Assembly: GCF_014207965.1 (NCBI RefSeq)
Contig: NZ_JACHLM010000002.1
Location: forward strand, 558,001-622,000
DNA length: 64,000 nucleotides
Origin: Brevundimonas bullata
GTDB taxonomy: Bacteria > Pseudomonadota > Alphaproteobacteria > Caulobacterales > Caulobacteraceae
Direction of reading: 5' to 3'
Shown: in pieces, positions 48,089-56,065 of the stretch
How the letters are laid out: each line of letters begins with the position of its first letter
Position numbering within the stretch: the first letter of the stretch is position 1
Position numbers and translations under genes: made by a program
Notes under the pieces: model-generated
What the model was told of the DNA's origin: nothing
Database searches by the model: none
The model's input: the letters and a program-made list of their open reading frames with translations, nothing else

Positions 48089-48699
48089 CCGCCGTAGCCG
48101 CGCCCGCCGCCACCGAAACCGCCACGTGAGACGACCGTCGTGCGGCTCTGGACCCGGCTAGGAGCCTGACGGGCGACGTCGCCGTGCTCACGGCCGTTGG
48201 TCAGCGTCTTGCCGGTGCGGTAGTCGCGGTAGGTGTAGCCGCCGCCGTAGCCGTTAGAATACTGGCCGTCACGGTCACGATACAGCGGTCCCCCGCCGCG
48301 ATAGCGCCCGCCGTCCAGCATCTGACCGATGATGAAGCCCGTCAGCAGCGGCGTGAAGAAGGACCCGCCGCCGCTCTGGTTGGGCTGGCACTGCGACGGG
48401 CCCCACTGGCCTTCGCACTCGGACTGGGTGGCGTAGCGCGGCGCGGTCTCGGCGGCGGCCTTCTGGGCGGCGGCCTGGGCGGCGTCGCACTCGGCGTCCG
48501 AGATGTCGTTGGCGGCGCGGCACTCTTCCAGCGAGGTATAAGCCTGAACCGGCTCGGGCTCGGGCGCCGCGACCTGAGGCGCGCCGCAGGCGGCCAGCGA
48601 GAAGCTGGCGGTGGCCATCAGGCTGCTGACATGCAGGACGCGCGATCGCTTGAGCTTGCGCATGGTCTTGGTCAGAGGCAGGTCCTTGGGATCGGTCAT
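48085..48699 (-). CDS. DUF1190 (YgiB/YjfM-type) lipoprotein
   Basis: This 204-residue protein has a lipobox (FSLAACG, about residue 37). Conserved features follow: AYTSLEECRAANDISDAEC (paired Cys), YATQSECEGQWGPSQCQ (paired Cys), SGGGSFFTPLLTGFIIGQM and a Gly/Tyr-rich tail. This matches DUF1190, whose Escherichia coli members are YgiB and YjfM. The start is at MTDPKDLP; the preceding in-frame stretch is shadow of DUF350. It is the last gene of the yjfK-L-M-type arm. Confidence 0.9.
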   Translation of the reverse strand: MTDPKDLPLTKTMRKLKRSRVLHVSSLMATASFSLAACGAPQVAAPEPEPVQAYTSLEECRAANDISDAECDAAQAAAQKAAAETAPRYATQSECEGQWGPSQCQPNQSGGGSFFTPLLTGFIIGQMLDGGRYRGGGPLYRDRDGQYSNGYGGGYTYRDYRTGKTLTNGREHGDVARQAPSRVQSRTTVVSRGGFGGGGRGYGG

Positions 48700-48704
48700 C
48701 GCGC

Positions 48705-49127
48705 TTACGCCGTCATGCAGGCGGCGTTCAGCAGCCCGACGCAGATGGAGATGGCGGCCAGATATACCGCCGCCGCGATCTCGCCCGCCTCGATGCGAAC
48801 GACCAGGTTGCGAAAGGCCATGCGGCTGATGGTGACGAAGACCAGGATCTGGATCACGCCGGCCAGCAGGGCCCAGGCGGCGAACTCCATCAGGCTGACG
48901 GTATGCGACAGGGCCGAGGCCAACGGCAGGACGTAGCCGATCAGAGCGCCCCCGAGAGCAATGGAAGCGGCGGTGTTGCCTTCCCGGATCAGCGTATGCT
49001 CGTGATAGGGCGTGACCCATTGGTAGATCAGCTTGAACGCCAGGGTGAAGGCCCCGGCCATGGCGAAGGCGATCAGGAAGGCGATCGCCCCCTGCTGAAA
49101 CGTGAACCAGTCGAACATCTGCTGCAT
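48705..49127 (-). CDS. DUF350 (YjfL-type) inner-membrane protein
   Basis: This 140-residue protein has four hydrophobic spans (about residues 12-34, 54-74, 80-100 and 118-138), with REGNTAASIALGGALIGYV in the second as the DUF350 signature. The family occurs next to PspA-like and glutathionylspermidine-synthase-like genes and is linked to envelope stability, with no known biochemical role. It lies 5 bases before the DUF1190 gene and 14 bases after DUF2491. Confidence 0.93.
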   Translation of the reverse strand: MQQMFDWFTFQQGAIAFLIAFAMAGAFTLAFKLIYQWVTPYHEHTLIREGNTAASIALGGALIGYVLPLASALSHTVSLMEFAAWALLAGVIQILVFVTISRMAFRNLVVRIEAGEIAAAVYLAAISICVGLLNAACMTA

Positions 49128-49141
49128 CTCCCCAGGCGCCG

Positions 49142-49789
49142 TCAGGCGCGAAACTCGGCCATTTCCAGCGGAATGCCGATCATGATTTCGTGTGTCGTCT
49201 CGCCGCCCTCGGGCTGCTGCTCCAGGGCGATCATCAGTTCGCGTCCGCCCGCCAGATCACGGCCGTACAGCATGCAGGTCTGGAAGATCTTCGCATAGGG
49301 CGTAACCGCCGTGCGGTCGTCCCAGATGGTCTCCCACAGGGTGACGGGCGGCTGGACGGCGTCGCTTTCAGAGAACCAGAAGCGCGGATAGTCGGGTAGG
49401 TCCTCAGCCGCGCCATGAAACACCGGCGCCGACAAGCGGTCGCGCCAGATACGACGCTCGCGCTCGCCCGGCGGATAGGCCGAGGTCCAGGGGATGAACA
49501 GGCTGAAGTCGTAGCTTTCGGCCCCCGCCTCGTCGTCGCTCATGGCCTGAAGCATGACGTGGTCGTCGGTATAGAAACGGTGGACGAACTGCCCGCCGTC
49601 CAGCGTGACCAGACCCTGGGCCGTGATGTCCAGCACGTCCCGGTCCAGGGTGAAATGAGTCTCATCGCCCAGTCGACGCCAAGCCAGCGGGTCCAGCGCC
49701 ACGGTGCGGCCCACGGTGATATTGCGCACCGTCGCCAGGCGCGATGCGGGCGCGGCCTTGTCCGACTGTCCGAAAAGCTTCTTGAACAT
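49142..49789 (-). CDS. DUF2491 (YjfK-type) protein
   Basis: This is a 215-residue soluble protein with no signal or span. It begins MFKKLFGQSD and has the conserved DUF2491 segments VALDPLAWRRLGDETHFTLD, LDITAQGLVTLDGGQFVHRF and LWETIWDDRTAVTPYAKIFQ. In Escherichia coli the homologue YjfK is encoded with YjfI, YjfJ, YjfL, YjfM and YjfC. Here it is the first gene of the leftward arm, 135 bases from yjfI. Confidence 0.9.
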   Translation of the reverse strand: MFKKLFGQSDKAAPASRLATVRNITVGRTVALDPLAWRRLGDETHFTLDRDVLDITAQGLVTLDGGQFVHRFYTDDHVMLQAMSDDEAGAESYDFSLFIPWTSAYPPGERERRIWRDRLSAPVFHGAAEDLPDYPRFWFSESDAVQPPVTLWETIWDDRTAVTPYAKIFQTCMLYGRDLAGGRELMIALEQQPEGGETTHEIMIGIPLEMAEFRA

Positions 49790-49900
49790 GGGTGACTATC
49801 TAGGCCTGCCGCGAGCCGACTGCGAGCGAACACAGATGGTGCGACCGAATGATGCGGGTCATGGTCTGAAATTCCGTCCTGCATTGCCCGATGTCAAGCG

Positions 49901-49922
49901 TTCATGTTACGCGTTACATGAA
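49901..49922. promoter_or_regulatory. 22-bp palindrome directly before yjfI (putative operator)
   Basis: The halves TTCATGTTACG and CGTTACATGAA match in 10 of 11 positions around a centre between 49911 and 49912. It ends 2 bases before the yjfI ATG, where a ribosome site would normally be; none is visible. It also contains a 7-base rhythm (ATGTTAC, GCGTTAC, ATGAAAC). Given the DNA-binding-like N-terminus of the adjacent protein, self-regulation is likely; binding is not shown. Confidence 0.65.
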
Positions 49923-49924
49923 AC

Positions 49925-50620
49925 ATGACCAAGCCCCCCGCCCCTTCCTCCGCCGCGACCGAGCGCATTCGTGCGTGGCGACAGGCGCGCCGCGAGGCCG
50001 GGCTGGTCAAGCTGGAGCTCTGGGTGCCCGAGGCCGCGCGCGACGACGTCAAGGCGGCCGTCCGCGCCATCATCACCGATTCGACCCGCGGCCCCCATCT
50101 TGCCGGAAGAGACCTTGCCGGCCGGGCGCGCCGCCCCAATTCTGACCCCATCACTTCTGGAGACGACCACCACATGGACGCCGTGATCGAAACCCCCTGG
50201 ACCGTGCCGGCCATCAAGGAGGCGATGGACGCCTCGCCACTGATCCGCGAGGGCGAGATGACCCTGCGCGTGCTGGAAGGCGCGGACGCCGTGCTGCTGG
50301 CCACCATGCACGAATACGGCGACCTGCCGGTCTATCTCAGCGTCGGCGGGGCGCAGATCGTCTGTTCGGTGCTGCTGTGGCCCGTGGCCGAACAGGCCGA
50401 CCGCCACGCCTTCAACGAGTTCCTGCTGAAGGCCCAGCGCGTGGTGCCCCTGTCGAACTTCGCCATCACCAACGTCGGTGGCGAAGATGTCTATGAGCTG
50501 ATGGGCGAGCTGTCGTGCAAGACGACGCTGCAGACCATCCTGATCGAGTTGCGCACCCTGGCGGAAAACGCCATCGACGCCACCGAACTGCGTGAAACCT
50601 TCGGCGCCGACGCCGCCTGA
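49925..50620 (+). CDS. YjfI-type DUF2170 protein with extra DNA-binding-like N-terminus
   Basis: This is a 231-residue protein. Residues 84-231 are the DUF2170 domain (MDAVIETPWTVPAIKEAMD onward, LVPLSNFAITNVG-like core, LRTLAENAIDATEL end). Residues 1-83 are not part of the usual roughly 130-residue YjfI: RIRAWRQARREAGLVKLELW followed by VPEAARDDVKAAVRAII looks like a ribbon-helix-helix unit, as found in antitoxins and small repressors. An internal ATG at 50174 could start a separate DUF2170 protein. The gene starts the rightward arm yjfI-J-C. Confidence 0.82.
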   Translation: MTKPPAPSSAATERIRAWRQARREAGLVKLELWVPEAARDDVKAAVRAIITDSTRGPHLAGRDLAGRARRPNSDPITSGDDHHMDAVIETPWTVPAIKEAMDASPLIREGEMTLRVLEGADAVLLATMHEYGDLPVYLSVGGAQIVCSVLLWPVAEQADRHAFNEFLLKAQRVVPLSNFAITNVGGEDVYELMGELSCKTTLQTILIELRTLAENAIDATELRETFGADAA

Positions 50621-50635
50621 TCCCGGAGACCCACC

Positions 50636-51376
50636 ATGTCCATGCTCAGAAAACTGTCCGCCCTGTTTCGCGGCACCGCCCACGACGCGGCCCAGGGCGT
50701 CGTCGACGCCAATGCGCTGAAGATCCTGGATCAGGAAATCCGCGACGCCGACAACGCCCAGGGCAAGGCGCGCGACGACCTGGCCGGCCTGGTGGCGCGC
50801 CGTCGCATGGCCGAAAACGAAATGGCCAGCTTCCACGACCAGATCGCCAAGTATGAAAGCTCGGCGCGCTCGGCGCTTGGTCAGGGCAAGACCGATCTGG
50901 CGCGCGAAGTCGCCGGCCGCATCGCCGAACTGGAAGTCGAGATCAACAGCCGCGGCCCGCTGATCGAGGACATGAAGACGGCTGAGGCGCGACTGCGCAC
51001 CGCCATCGCCTCGACCGACCAGAAGATCGAGACGCTTCGTCGCGAGATCGACATCGTCAAGGTCAACGAGTCCGTGCAGCGCGCCCAGACCTCGGTGGCG
51101 CTGAACTCGGCCGGCGCCAACTCGCGCATCGGTTCGGCCGCCGACAGCCTGCAGCGCATCAAGCAGCGTCAGGCCGTGCAGGAAGAAAAACTGCGCGAGA
51201 ACCAGGCCCTGGAAGACCGCCGCACCGGCGCCGACCTGGACGCCAAGCTGCGCGACGCCGGCATCCTGCCTGGCCATTCCTCGGCCGACGACGTCCTGGC
51301 CCGCCTGACCCAGAAGGACGTGACCATCGTCACCCCGCGCATTGGTCAAGCGACGCCCGACAAGGACCCGGCCTGA
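50636..51376 (+). CDS. PspA/IM30 family protein (YjfJ-type)
   Basis: This 246-residue protein is predicted to be a long alpha-helical, coiled-coil membrane-remodelling protein of the ESCRT-III-like PspA/Vipp1 superfamily. It starts MSMLRKLSALFRGTAHDAA, an amphipathic helix typical of membrane binding, then alternating Ala/Asp/Glu/Arg heptads through about residue 215. The length and composition match YjfJ rather than canonical PspA. It probably guards the inner membrane. It is 15 bases after yjfI and 3 before the ATP-grasp gene. Confidence 0.92.
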   Translation: MSMLRKLSALFRGTAHDAAQGVVDANALKILDQEIRDADNAQGKARDDLAGLVARRRMAENEMASFHDQIAKYESSARSALGQGKTDLAREVAGRIAELEVEINSRGPLIEDMKTAEARLRTAIASTDQKIETLRREIDIVKVNESVQRAQTSVALNSAGANSRIGSAADSLQRIKQRQAVQEEKLRENQALEDRRTGADLDAKLRDAGILPGHSSADDVLARLTQKDVTIVTPRIGQATPDKDPA

Positions 51377-51379
51377 TCC

Positions 51380-52546
51380 ATGCAACGTCTGCGCTTTGAT
51401 CCCCGTCCCGACTGGGACGCCCAGGCCGAAGGCCTCGGCTTCACCTGGCGTCACACCGGCGGCGAACTCTATTGGGATGAAACCGCCGCCCATGCGTTTA
51501 CGATGGCCGAGGTCGAGGACGGGATCGAGGCGCCGACCGAGGAACTGCACTCCATGTGCCTGGACCTGGTCGCCGAGGCGGTCCAGTCCGAACGGCTGAT
51601 GGAGCAACTCGACATCCCCGAGCCGATGCGTGACTACGTCGCCGACAGCTGGAACCGGGGCGATCCGTCGCTCTATGGCCGCTTCGACTTCGCCTATGAC
51701 GGCACAGGCCCGGCCAAGCTCTATGAATACAACGCCGACACCCCCACCAGCATCTATGAGACCGGCGTCTTCCAGTGGCTGTGGCTGGAGGATCAGATCA
51801 AGGCCGGCGTCCTGCCCGCCGACGCCGACCAGTTCAACAGCCTGCACGAAAAGCTGGTCGACCGGTTCCGGGCCATCTTCCCCAACGGCGGCTTCGTGCA
51901 TTTCAGCTCCGACGCCGACTTCGTCGAGGATCGCCAGACCGTGCGCTTTCTCGAGGACCTGGCGCGTCAGGCGGGACTGGACCCGCAGTTCGTGGCCATC
52001 GATCAGATCGGCCTGAACGCCGACGGCCAGTTTGTGGACCACGAGAACTGGATCATCCAGGCGATGTTCAAGCTCTATCCGTGGGAGCAGATGCTGCGCG
52101 ACGACTACGCCGCGCCCCTGCCGACGGCGGGGGTGACGGTGCTGGAACCGGCGTGGAAGAGCATCCTGTCCAACAAGGCGATCCTGCCCCTGCTGTGGGA
52201 ACGCCACGCGGGCCACCCAAACCTGCTGGAGGCCTATTTCGAGGACGATCCGGCCCCTTCAGCCCTTGGATCATCCTACGTCCGCAAGCCCTTGTTTTCA
52301 CGAGAAGGCGCCAATGTCGAACTGATCGACCAGGGCCGCAGCGTCGCCGAGGTCGTGGATGGCGGCTACGGCGGCGGACGATGGATCCGTCAGGCCCTCT
52401 GCAACCCGCCCAGCTTCGACGGTAACCACGTCATCGTCGGCTCCTGGGTCGTCGGCGTCGAGGCCGCCGGCATGAGTCTGCGCGAGGACACCAGCCTGAT
52501 CACCCGCAACACCTCGCGCTTCGTGCCGCACTTCATCCGGGACTAG
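51380..52546 (+). CDS. Glutathionylspermidine-synthase family ATP-grasp protein (YjfC/YgiC-type)
   Basis: This is a 388-residue carbon-nitrogen ligase of the GSP synthase superfamily, without the amidase domain of bifunctional Gsp. The conserved path is MQRLRFDPRPDWDAQAEGLG, RFDFAYDGTGPAKLYEYNAD, TSIYETGVFQWLWLEDQ, FVDHENWIIQAMFKLYPWEQ (metal/ATP region) and YVRKPLFSREGANVEL with the ATP-grasp Lys/Glu. The substrate is unknown; the E. coli relatives YgiC and YjfC lack glutathionylspermidine synthetase activity in published tests. It closes the rightward arm; a different operon ends 8 bases on. Confidence 0.93.
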   Translation: MQRLRFDPRPDWDAQAEGLGFTWRHTGGELYWDETAAHAFTMAEVEDGIEAPTEELHSMCLDLVAEAVQSERLMEQLDIPEPMRDYVADSWNRGDPSLYGRFDFAYDGTGPAKLYEYNADTPTSIYETGVFQWLWLEDQIKAGVLPADADQFNSLHEKLVDRFRAIFPNGGFVHFSSDADFVEDRQTVRFLEDLARQAGLDPQFVAIDQIGLNADGQFVDHENWIIQAMFKLYPWEQMLRDDYAAPLPTAGVTVLEPAWKSILSNKAILPLLWERHAGHPNLLEAYFEDDPAPSALGSSYVRKPLFSREGANVELIDQGRSVAEVVDGGYGGGRWIRQALCNPPSFDGNHVIVGSWVVGVEAAGMSLREDTSLITRNTSRFVPHFIRD

Positions 52547-52553
52547 GTCGGCG

Positions 52554-53825
52554 TCACGCCGCCCTGTCCAGGGTCAACTGGATCACATCGGTGCGTCGGG
52601 ACCTGAACCCCGCCTCGCAATAGGCCAGATAGAAGCGCCACAGACGGTGGAAGCGTTCGTCAAAACCGGCGCCGGCGCGGCCAATCTCGCTGCAGGCCGC
52701 CTCAAAACGGCGGGCCCATTCGGCGAGGGTGTCGGCATAGTCGCGTCCAAAGCGCTCCGTCTGGCCCCAAGTCAGACCGGCGCCGGCCACCACGGGCGCC
52801 AGCTTGGCCTCCGAAGGCAGTGAACCGCCAGGGAAGACGTACTTCTGAATGAAGTCGGTTCGGGCGTCGTACTCTTCAAACAGCGCGTCCTGGATGGTGA
52901 TGATCTGCAACCCGGCGCGTCCTCCGGGCTTCAGGGCGCTGCGGACCTTGGCGAAATAGGTCGGCCAGTATTCCCGTCCCACCGCCTCGAACATCTCGAT
53001 CGACGCCACCCGATCAAACTGCCCCGCGACATCGCGATAATCGATCAGTTGAATGTCCGTCTTGTCCGCTAGTCCGGCCTGGAACAGGCGGCGACGGGCG
53101 AAGTCGTATTGCTCCCGCGAGATTGTCACACCGGTGACCGTCGCCCCGATCTCGCGGGCGGCGAACTCGGCGAAACCACCCCAGCCACATCCGATCTCCA
53201 GCACGCTATGGCCCGGCTGCAGGTCCATCATACGGGCCAGAGACGCGTACTTGGCGCGCTGGGCCGCCTCCAGCGGCTGGTCCGGCCGTTCGAAACGCGC
53301 GGCGGAATAGGTCATCGAAGGATCCAGCCACGCCGCATAGAAGGCGTTGCCCAGATCGTAGTGGGCGTGGATGTTGCGGCGCGACCCGCGACGGCTGTTG
53401 CGATTGAGCCGATGCCCCAGCCAGTTGATCCCGTTCACAAGGGGATTGCCGTCGAACAGGCGTCGGATGTGATCGTAGTTGTTGACCAGGGTCTCTAGCA
53501 GGACCGGCAGTTCGGGCGAGTCCCACTCGCCCGCCATATAGGCCTCGGCGAAGCCGATATCGCCGCCCTTCAGCACGCGCGCGGCAAAGTTGTAGCTGCG
53601 GATGTTCATCACCGCCGCGTGGCCGGGCTCCTTGCCGCTCAGTTGTCGACTGGAACCGTCAGGCAGCACCAGCGTCAGCCGCCCCCAGGTCCAGTTGGAG
53701 GATAGAAGGCGCAGCAACAGCCCGAATACGGCCGACGACGGTCCTGCTTCTCGGGCTCCGTAGAAGGTCGTGGTCATGGCTTGCAGAGGTCTCTGTTCGG
53801 GAAAAGGTTCATTGCGGGTCTTCAT
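52554..53825 (-). CDS. Cyclopropane-fatty-acyl-phospholipid synthase family methyltransferase
   Basis: This 423-residue SAM-dependent enzyme acts on the double bond of unsaturated acyl chains in membrane lipids. Motifs are AHYDLGNAFYAAWLDPSMTY (family signature, about residues 150-170), VLEIGCGWGGFAEFAARE (SAM loop) and a late QKYVFPGGSLPSEAKL. It may make cyclopropane or methyl-branched acyl chains. It overlaps the photolyase stop by 17 bases; a shorter start at MTTTFYG (53777) is possible. It ends the light-stress operon. Confidence 0.92.
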   Translation of the reverse strand: MKTRNEPFPEQRPLQAMTTTFYGAREAGPSSAVFGLLLRLLSSNWTWGRLTLVLPDGSSRQLSGKEPGHAAVMNIRSYNFAARVLKGGDIGFAEAYMAGEWDSPELPVLLETLVNNYDHIRRLFDGNPLVNGINWLGHRLNRNSRRGSRRNIHAHYDLGNAFYAAWLDPSMTYSAARFERPDQPLEAAQRAKYASLARMMDLQPGHSVLEIGCGWGGFAEFAAREIGATVTGVTISREQYDFARRRLFQAGLADKTDIQLIDYRDVAGQFDRVASIEMFEAVGREYWPTYFAKVRSALKPGGRAGLQIITIQDALFEEYDARTDFIQKYVFPGGSLPSEAKLAPVVAGAGLTWGQTERFGRDYADTLAEWARRFEAACSEIGRAGAGFDERFHRLWRFYLAYCEAGFRSRRTDVIQLTLDRAA

Positions 53826-55272
53826 CCTGCGAGCGGCCGGCCAGGGTTTTCAAGGCGTCCAGCGCCCGCTGCCGCGCCTCGGCGTGATCGACAATGGGTC
53901 GGGGGTAGGTCTTGCCCAATCGAACGCCGGCCTCGGCCAGGACGGCGGCCGGCGCGGTCCAGGGGGCGTGAATCCAACGGTCCGAGAGCGCCCGAAGCTC
54001 GGGAACCCAGCGCCGGACATAGCGGCCGTCGGCGTCGAACTTCTGCCCCTGGATGACGGGATTGAAGATGCGGAAATAGGGCGCGGCGTCGGCCCCGGAA
54101 CCCGCAACCCACTGCCAATTCTGCACATTGCTGGCCAGATCCGCATCCACCAGCGTGTCCCAGAACCAGGCCTCGCCCTCGCGCCAGTCGATCAACAGGT
54201 GCTTGACCAGGAAGGAGGCGACCACCATCCGCACGCGGTTGTGCATCCAGCCGGTCGCCCACAGCTCGCGCATGCCGGCGTCCACCAGGGGATAGCCCGT
54301 CCGCCCCTGCTTCCAGGCCGCCAGCGCGACGGGATCAGCGCGCCAGGGCATGGCGTCGAACTCGGGCCGGAAGGCGCGGTCGGTGATGTAGGGAAACTGG
54401 TGCAGCAGATGAGCCGAGAACTCGCGCCAGCCGATCTCGGCGACGAACTTGTCCGCCTGAGCGGGGGCGACGCGCCCTTGCGCCGCCGCCTGACGCGCAG
54501 CCTGCACCGCGCGCCGGGGGCCGATCTCGCCCCAGTGCAGATGCGACGACAGACGCGACGTCCCCTGTCGCCCCGGAACATCGCGACCGGCGGCGTAGTC
54601 TTTGAGGCCGTTTTCAAGGAAGGCGGCCAGGGCGGAGGCCGCGCCCGCCTCGCCCGGAGACCAGTCGAAGCCCCCGGACCAGTCAGGGGCGGTCGGATGC
54701 AGGCCCCAGTCGTCGATGTCGTCGCTGGCCGGGTCTGAAGGCGTGAACACGACTTGGGGCGCGGGTGCGGGGGGCCGGTCCGGCATCGCCTGCAACAGCG
54801 CCTTCATGAAGGGCGTGAACACCTTGTAGGGTTTTTCCGCGCCGGTCACGACGGAGCCCGGACGGGTCAGCAGGCTGGCGTTGAAGCCATGACACTCGAC
54901 CCCATCGTGACGCAGGGCGTGGGCGATATCGACGTCGCACGTGAAGGCGTCAGGCTCGAACCGACGGTTCATGAAGACCTGATCGGCGCCCGTCTGATCA
55001 ATCAGACGGCGCAGCTCAGCCTCGGAGTCGCCCCGGCGCAGAACGAGCCGCCCGCCGCGTGTGCGCAGGGCGGCGTCCAACGCCCGCAGCGACTTGTCCA
55101 GCCACCACGCGGACGCGGCGCCGAGCGCACGCCCCTCCCCCATCTCGTCCAGGATGAAAAGCGGCAACAGGGGCCGCCCGGTCGCTGCGGCGGCGTTCAG
55201 GGCGGGGTTGTCTTCCAGTCTGAGGTCGCGGCGGAACCACAGGATGACCGGACGCGCGCTGTCATCGACCAA
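53809..55272 (-). CDS. phr: Deoxyribodipyrimidine photolyase
   Basis: This 487-residue flavoprotein repairs UV-induced cyclobutane dimers with blue light. The N-terminal antenna domain starts VILWFRRDLRLEDNPALNAA; the C-terminal FAD domain has SRLSSHLHWGEIGPR, YPLVDAGMRELWATGWMHN, WFWDTLVDADLASNVQNWQW with the electron-transfer Trp residues. The start is TTG (GGGAGAG 5 bases before); no in-frame ATG precedes the conserved N-terminus. It overlaps DUF1365 by 11 bases and the methyltransferase by 17. Confidence 0.95.
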   Translation of the reverse strand: MVDDSARPVILWFRRDLRLEDNPALNAAAATGRPLLPLFILDEMGEGRALGAASAWWLDKSLRALDAALRTRGGRLVLRRGDSEAELRRLIDQTGADQVFMNRRFEPDAFTCDVDIAHALRHDGVECHGFNASLLTRPGSVVTGAEKPYKVFTPFMKALLQAMPDRPPAPAPQVVFTPSDPASDDIDDWGLHPTAPDWSGGFDWSPGEAGAASALAAFLENGLKDYAAGRDVPGRQGTSRLSSHLHWGEIGPRRAVQAARQAAAQGRVAPAQADKFVAEIGWREFSAHLLHQFPYITDRAFRPEFDAMPWRADPVALAAWKQGRTGYPLVDAGMRELWATGWMHNRVRMVVASFLVKHLLIDWREGEAWFWDTLVDADLASNVQNWQWVAGSGADAAPYFRIFNPVIQGQKFDADGRYVRRWVPELRALSDRWIHAPWTAPAAVLAEAGVRLGKTYPRPIVDHAEARQRALDALKTLAGRSQDEDPQ

Positions 55273-56065
55273 GGCGGCTCTCCCGCGCGCGATGCTGGAT
55301 CGTGAACGGCTCCGACGCCGGAAGCGGCTGGCGCGTCAGACGCACACCCTTGATCCACAGCTTCAGCGCCTCCCAATGGATTGCGGCCACGACCTTCAGG
55401 GTCATGAGGGGCAAGGCGACGGCGGCGGCCAGAAGGTCGCCATCGTCCAGCGGGCGACGCTCAGCGGACAGGGCCGCCGTGATCAACAGACCTTCGGCGT
55501 CGATGCCGTCGATGGTCAGATCCAGACGTTGACCCGGCGTATGGCCGCGGAACGCATAGTCCATTTCCATCCCCATGAAGGGCGAAACATAGAGCGCCTT
55601 GGCCGCGCCCTGGCGGATCAGACCCGCCGCCTGATCCTCGGTCGGCACGGGGATGACATAGGCGTGGCGCACGCCGAAGGTGCTGGTCACCTCATAGACC
55701 ATGGCGACCAGCCGGCCGTCGGCCTGATGGCAGTAATAGAGGCTGATCGGATTGAAGACGTAGCCCAGGACCCTCGGCATGGTCAGCAGACGGATCGGCC
55801 CGTCACCGATATCGATGTCGGCGCGCGCCAGCAGGGCCTCTAACTGCGATCGCAAGGCCAGGCACGAGCCGTCGCCATGATCCCGGTCGTGAAAGGACAG
55901 AAGGTTGAAACGATTGCGCGAGAACAGACGCAGCCGACGATCCAGCCCGTCGATCTCGTCCAGATCCAGCAGCAGCCAGAAGACCCGATAGTTCAAGCGA
56001 TGCGCCTTGGGCCGCACCCGTCGGTGCATGACCTGGCCGCGATAGAGGGCCGAGGCCTGAGTCAC
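55262..56065 (-). CDS. DUF1365 protein
   Basis: This 267-residue protein begins at GTG in a GTGA overlap with the FAD oxidoreductase stop. DUF1365 features are LYRGQVMHRRVRPKAHRLNY at the start, RLLTMPRVLGYVFNPISLYY (the strongest family motif), AKALYVSPFMGMEMDYAF and ALKLWIKGVRLTRQPLP near the end. The family is found almost only beside cyclopropane-fatty-acid-synthase-like and FAD oxidoreductase genes, so it probably acts in the same acyl-lipid modification, but its activity is unknown. Confidence 0.92.
   Translation of the reverse strand: MTQASALYRGQVMHRRVRPKAHRLNYRVFWLLLDLDEIDGLDRRLRLFSRNRFNLLSFHDRDHGDGSCLALRSQLEALLARADIDIGDGPIRLLTMPRVLGYVFNPISLYYCHQADGRLVAMVYEVTSTFGVRHAYVIPVPTEDQAAGLIRQGAAKALYVSPFMGMEMDYAFRGHTPGQRLDLTIDGIDAEGLLITAALSAERRPLDDGDLLAAAVALPLMTLKVVAAIHWEALKLWIKGVRLTRQPLPASEPFTIQHRARESRLGR

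Noticed and set aside
49907..52216. 769-codon open frame antisense to yjfI-J-C
   Set aside because: Shadow frame. Three recognisable families are encoded on the plus strand across the same bases.
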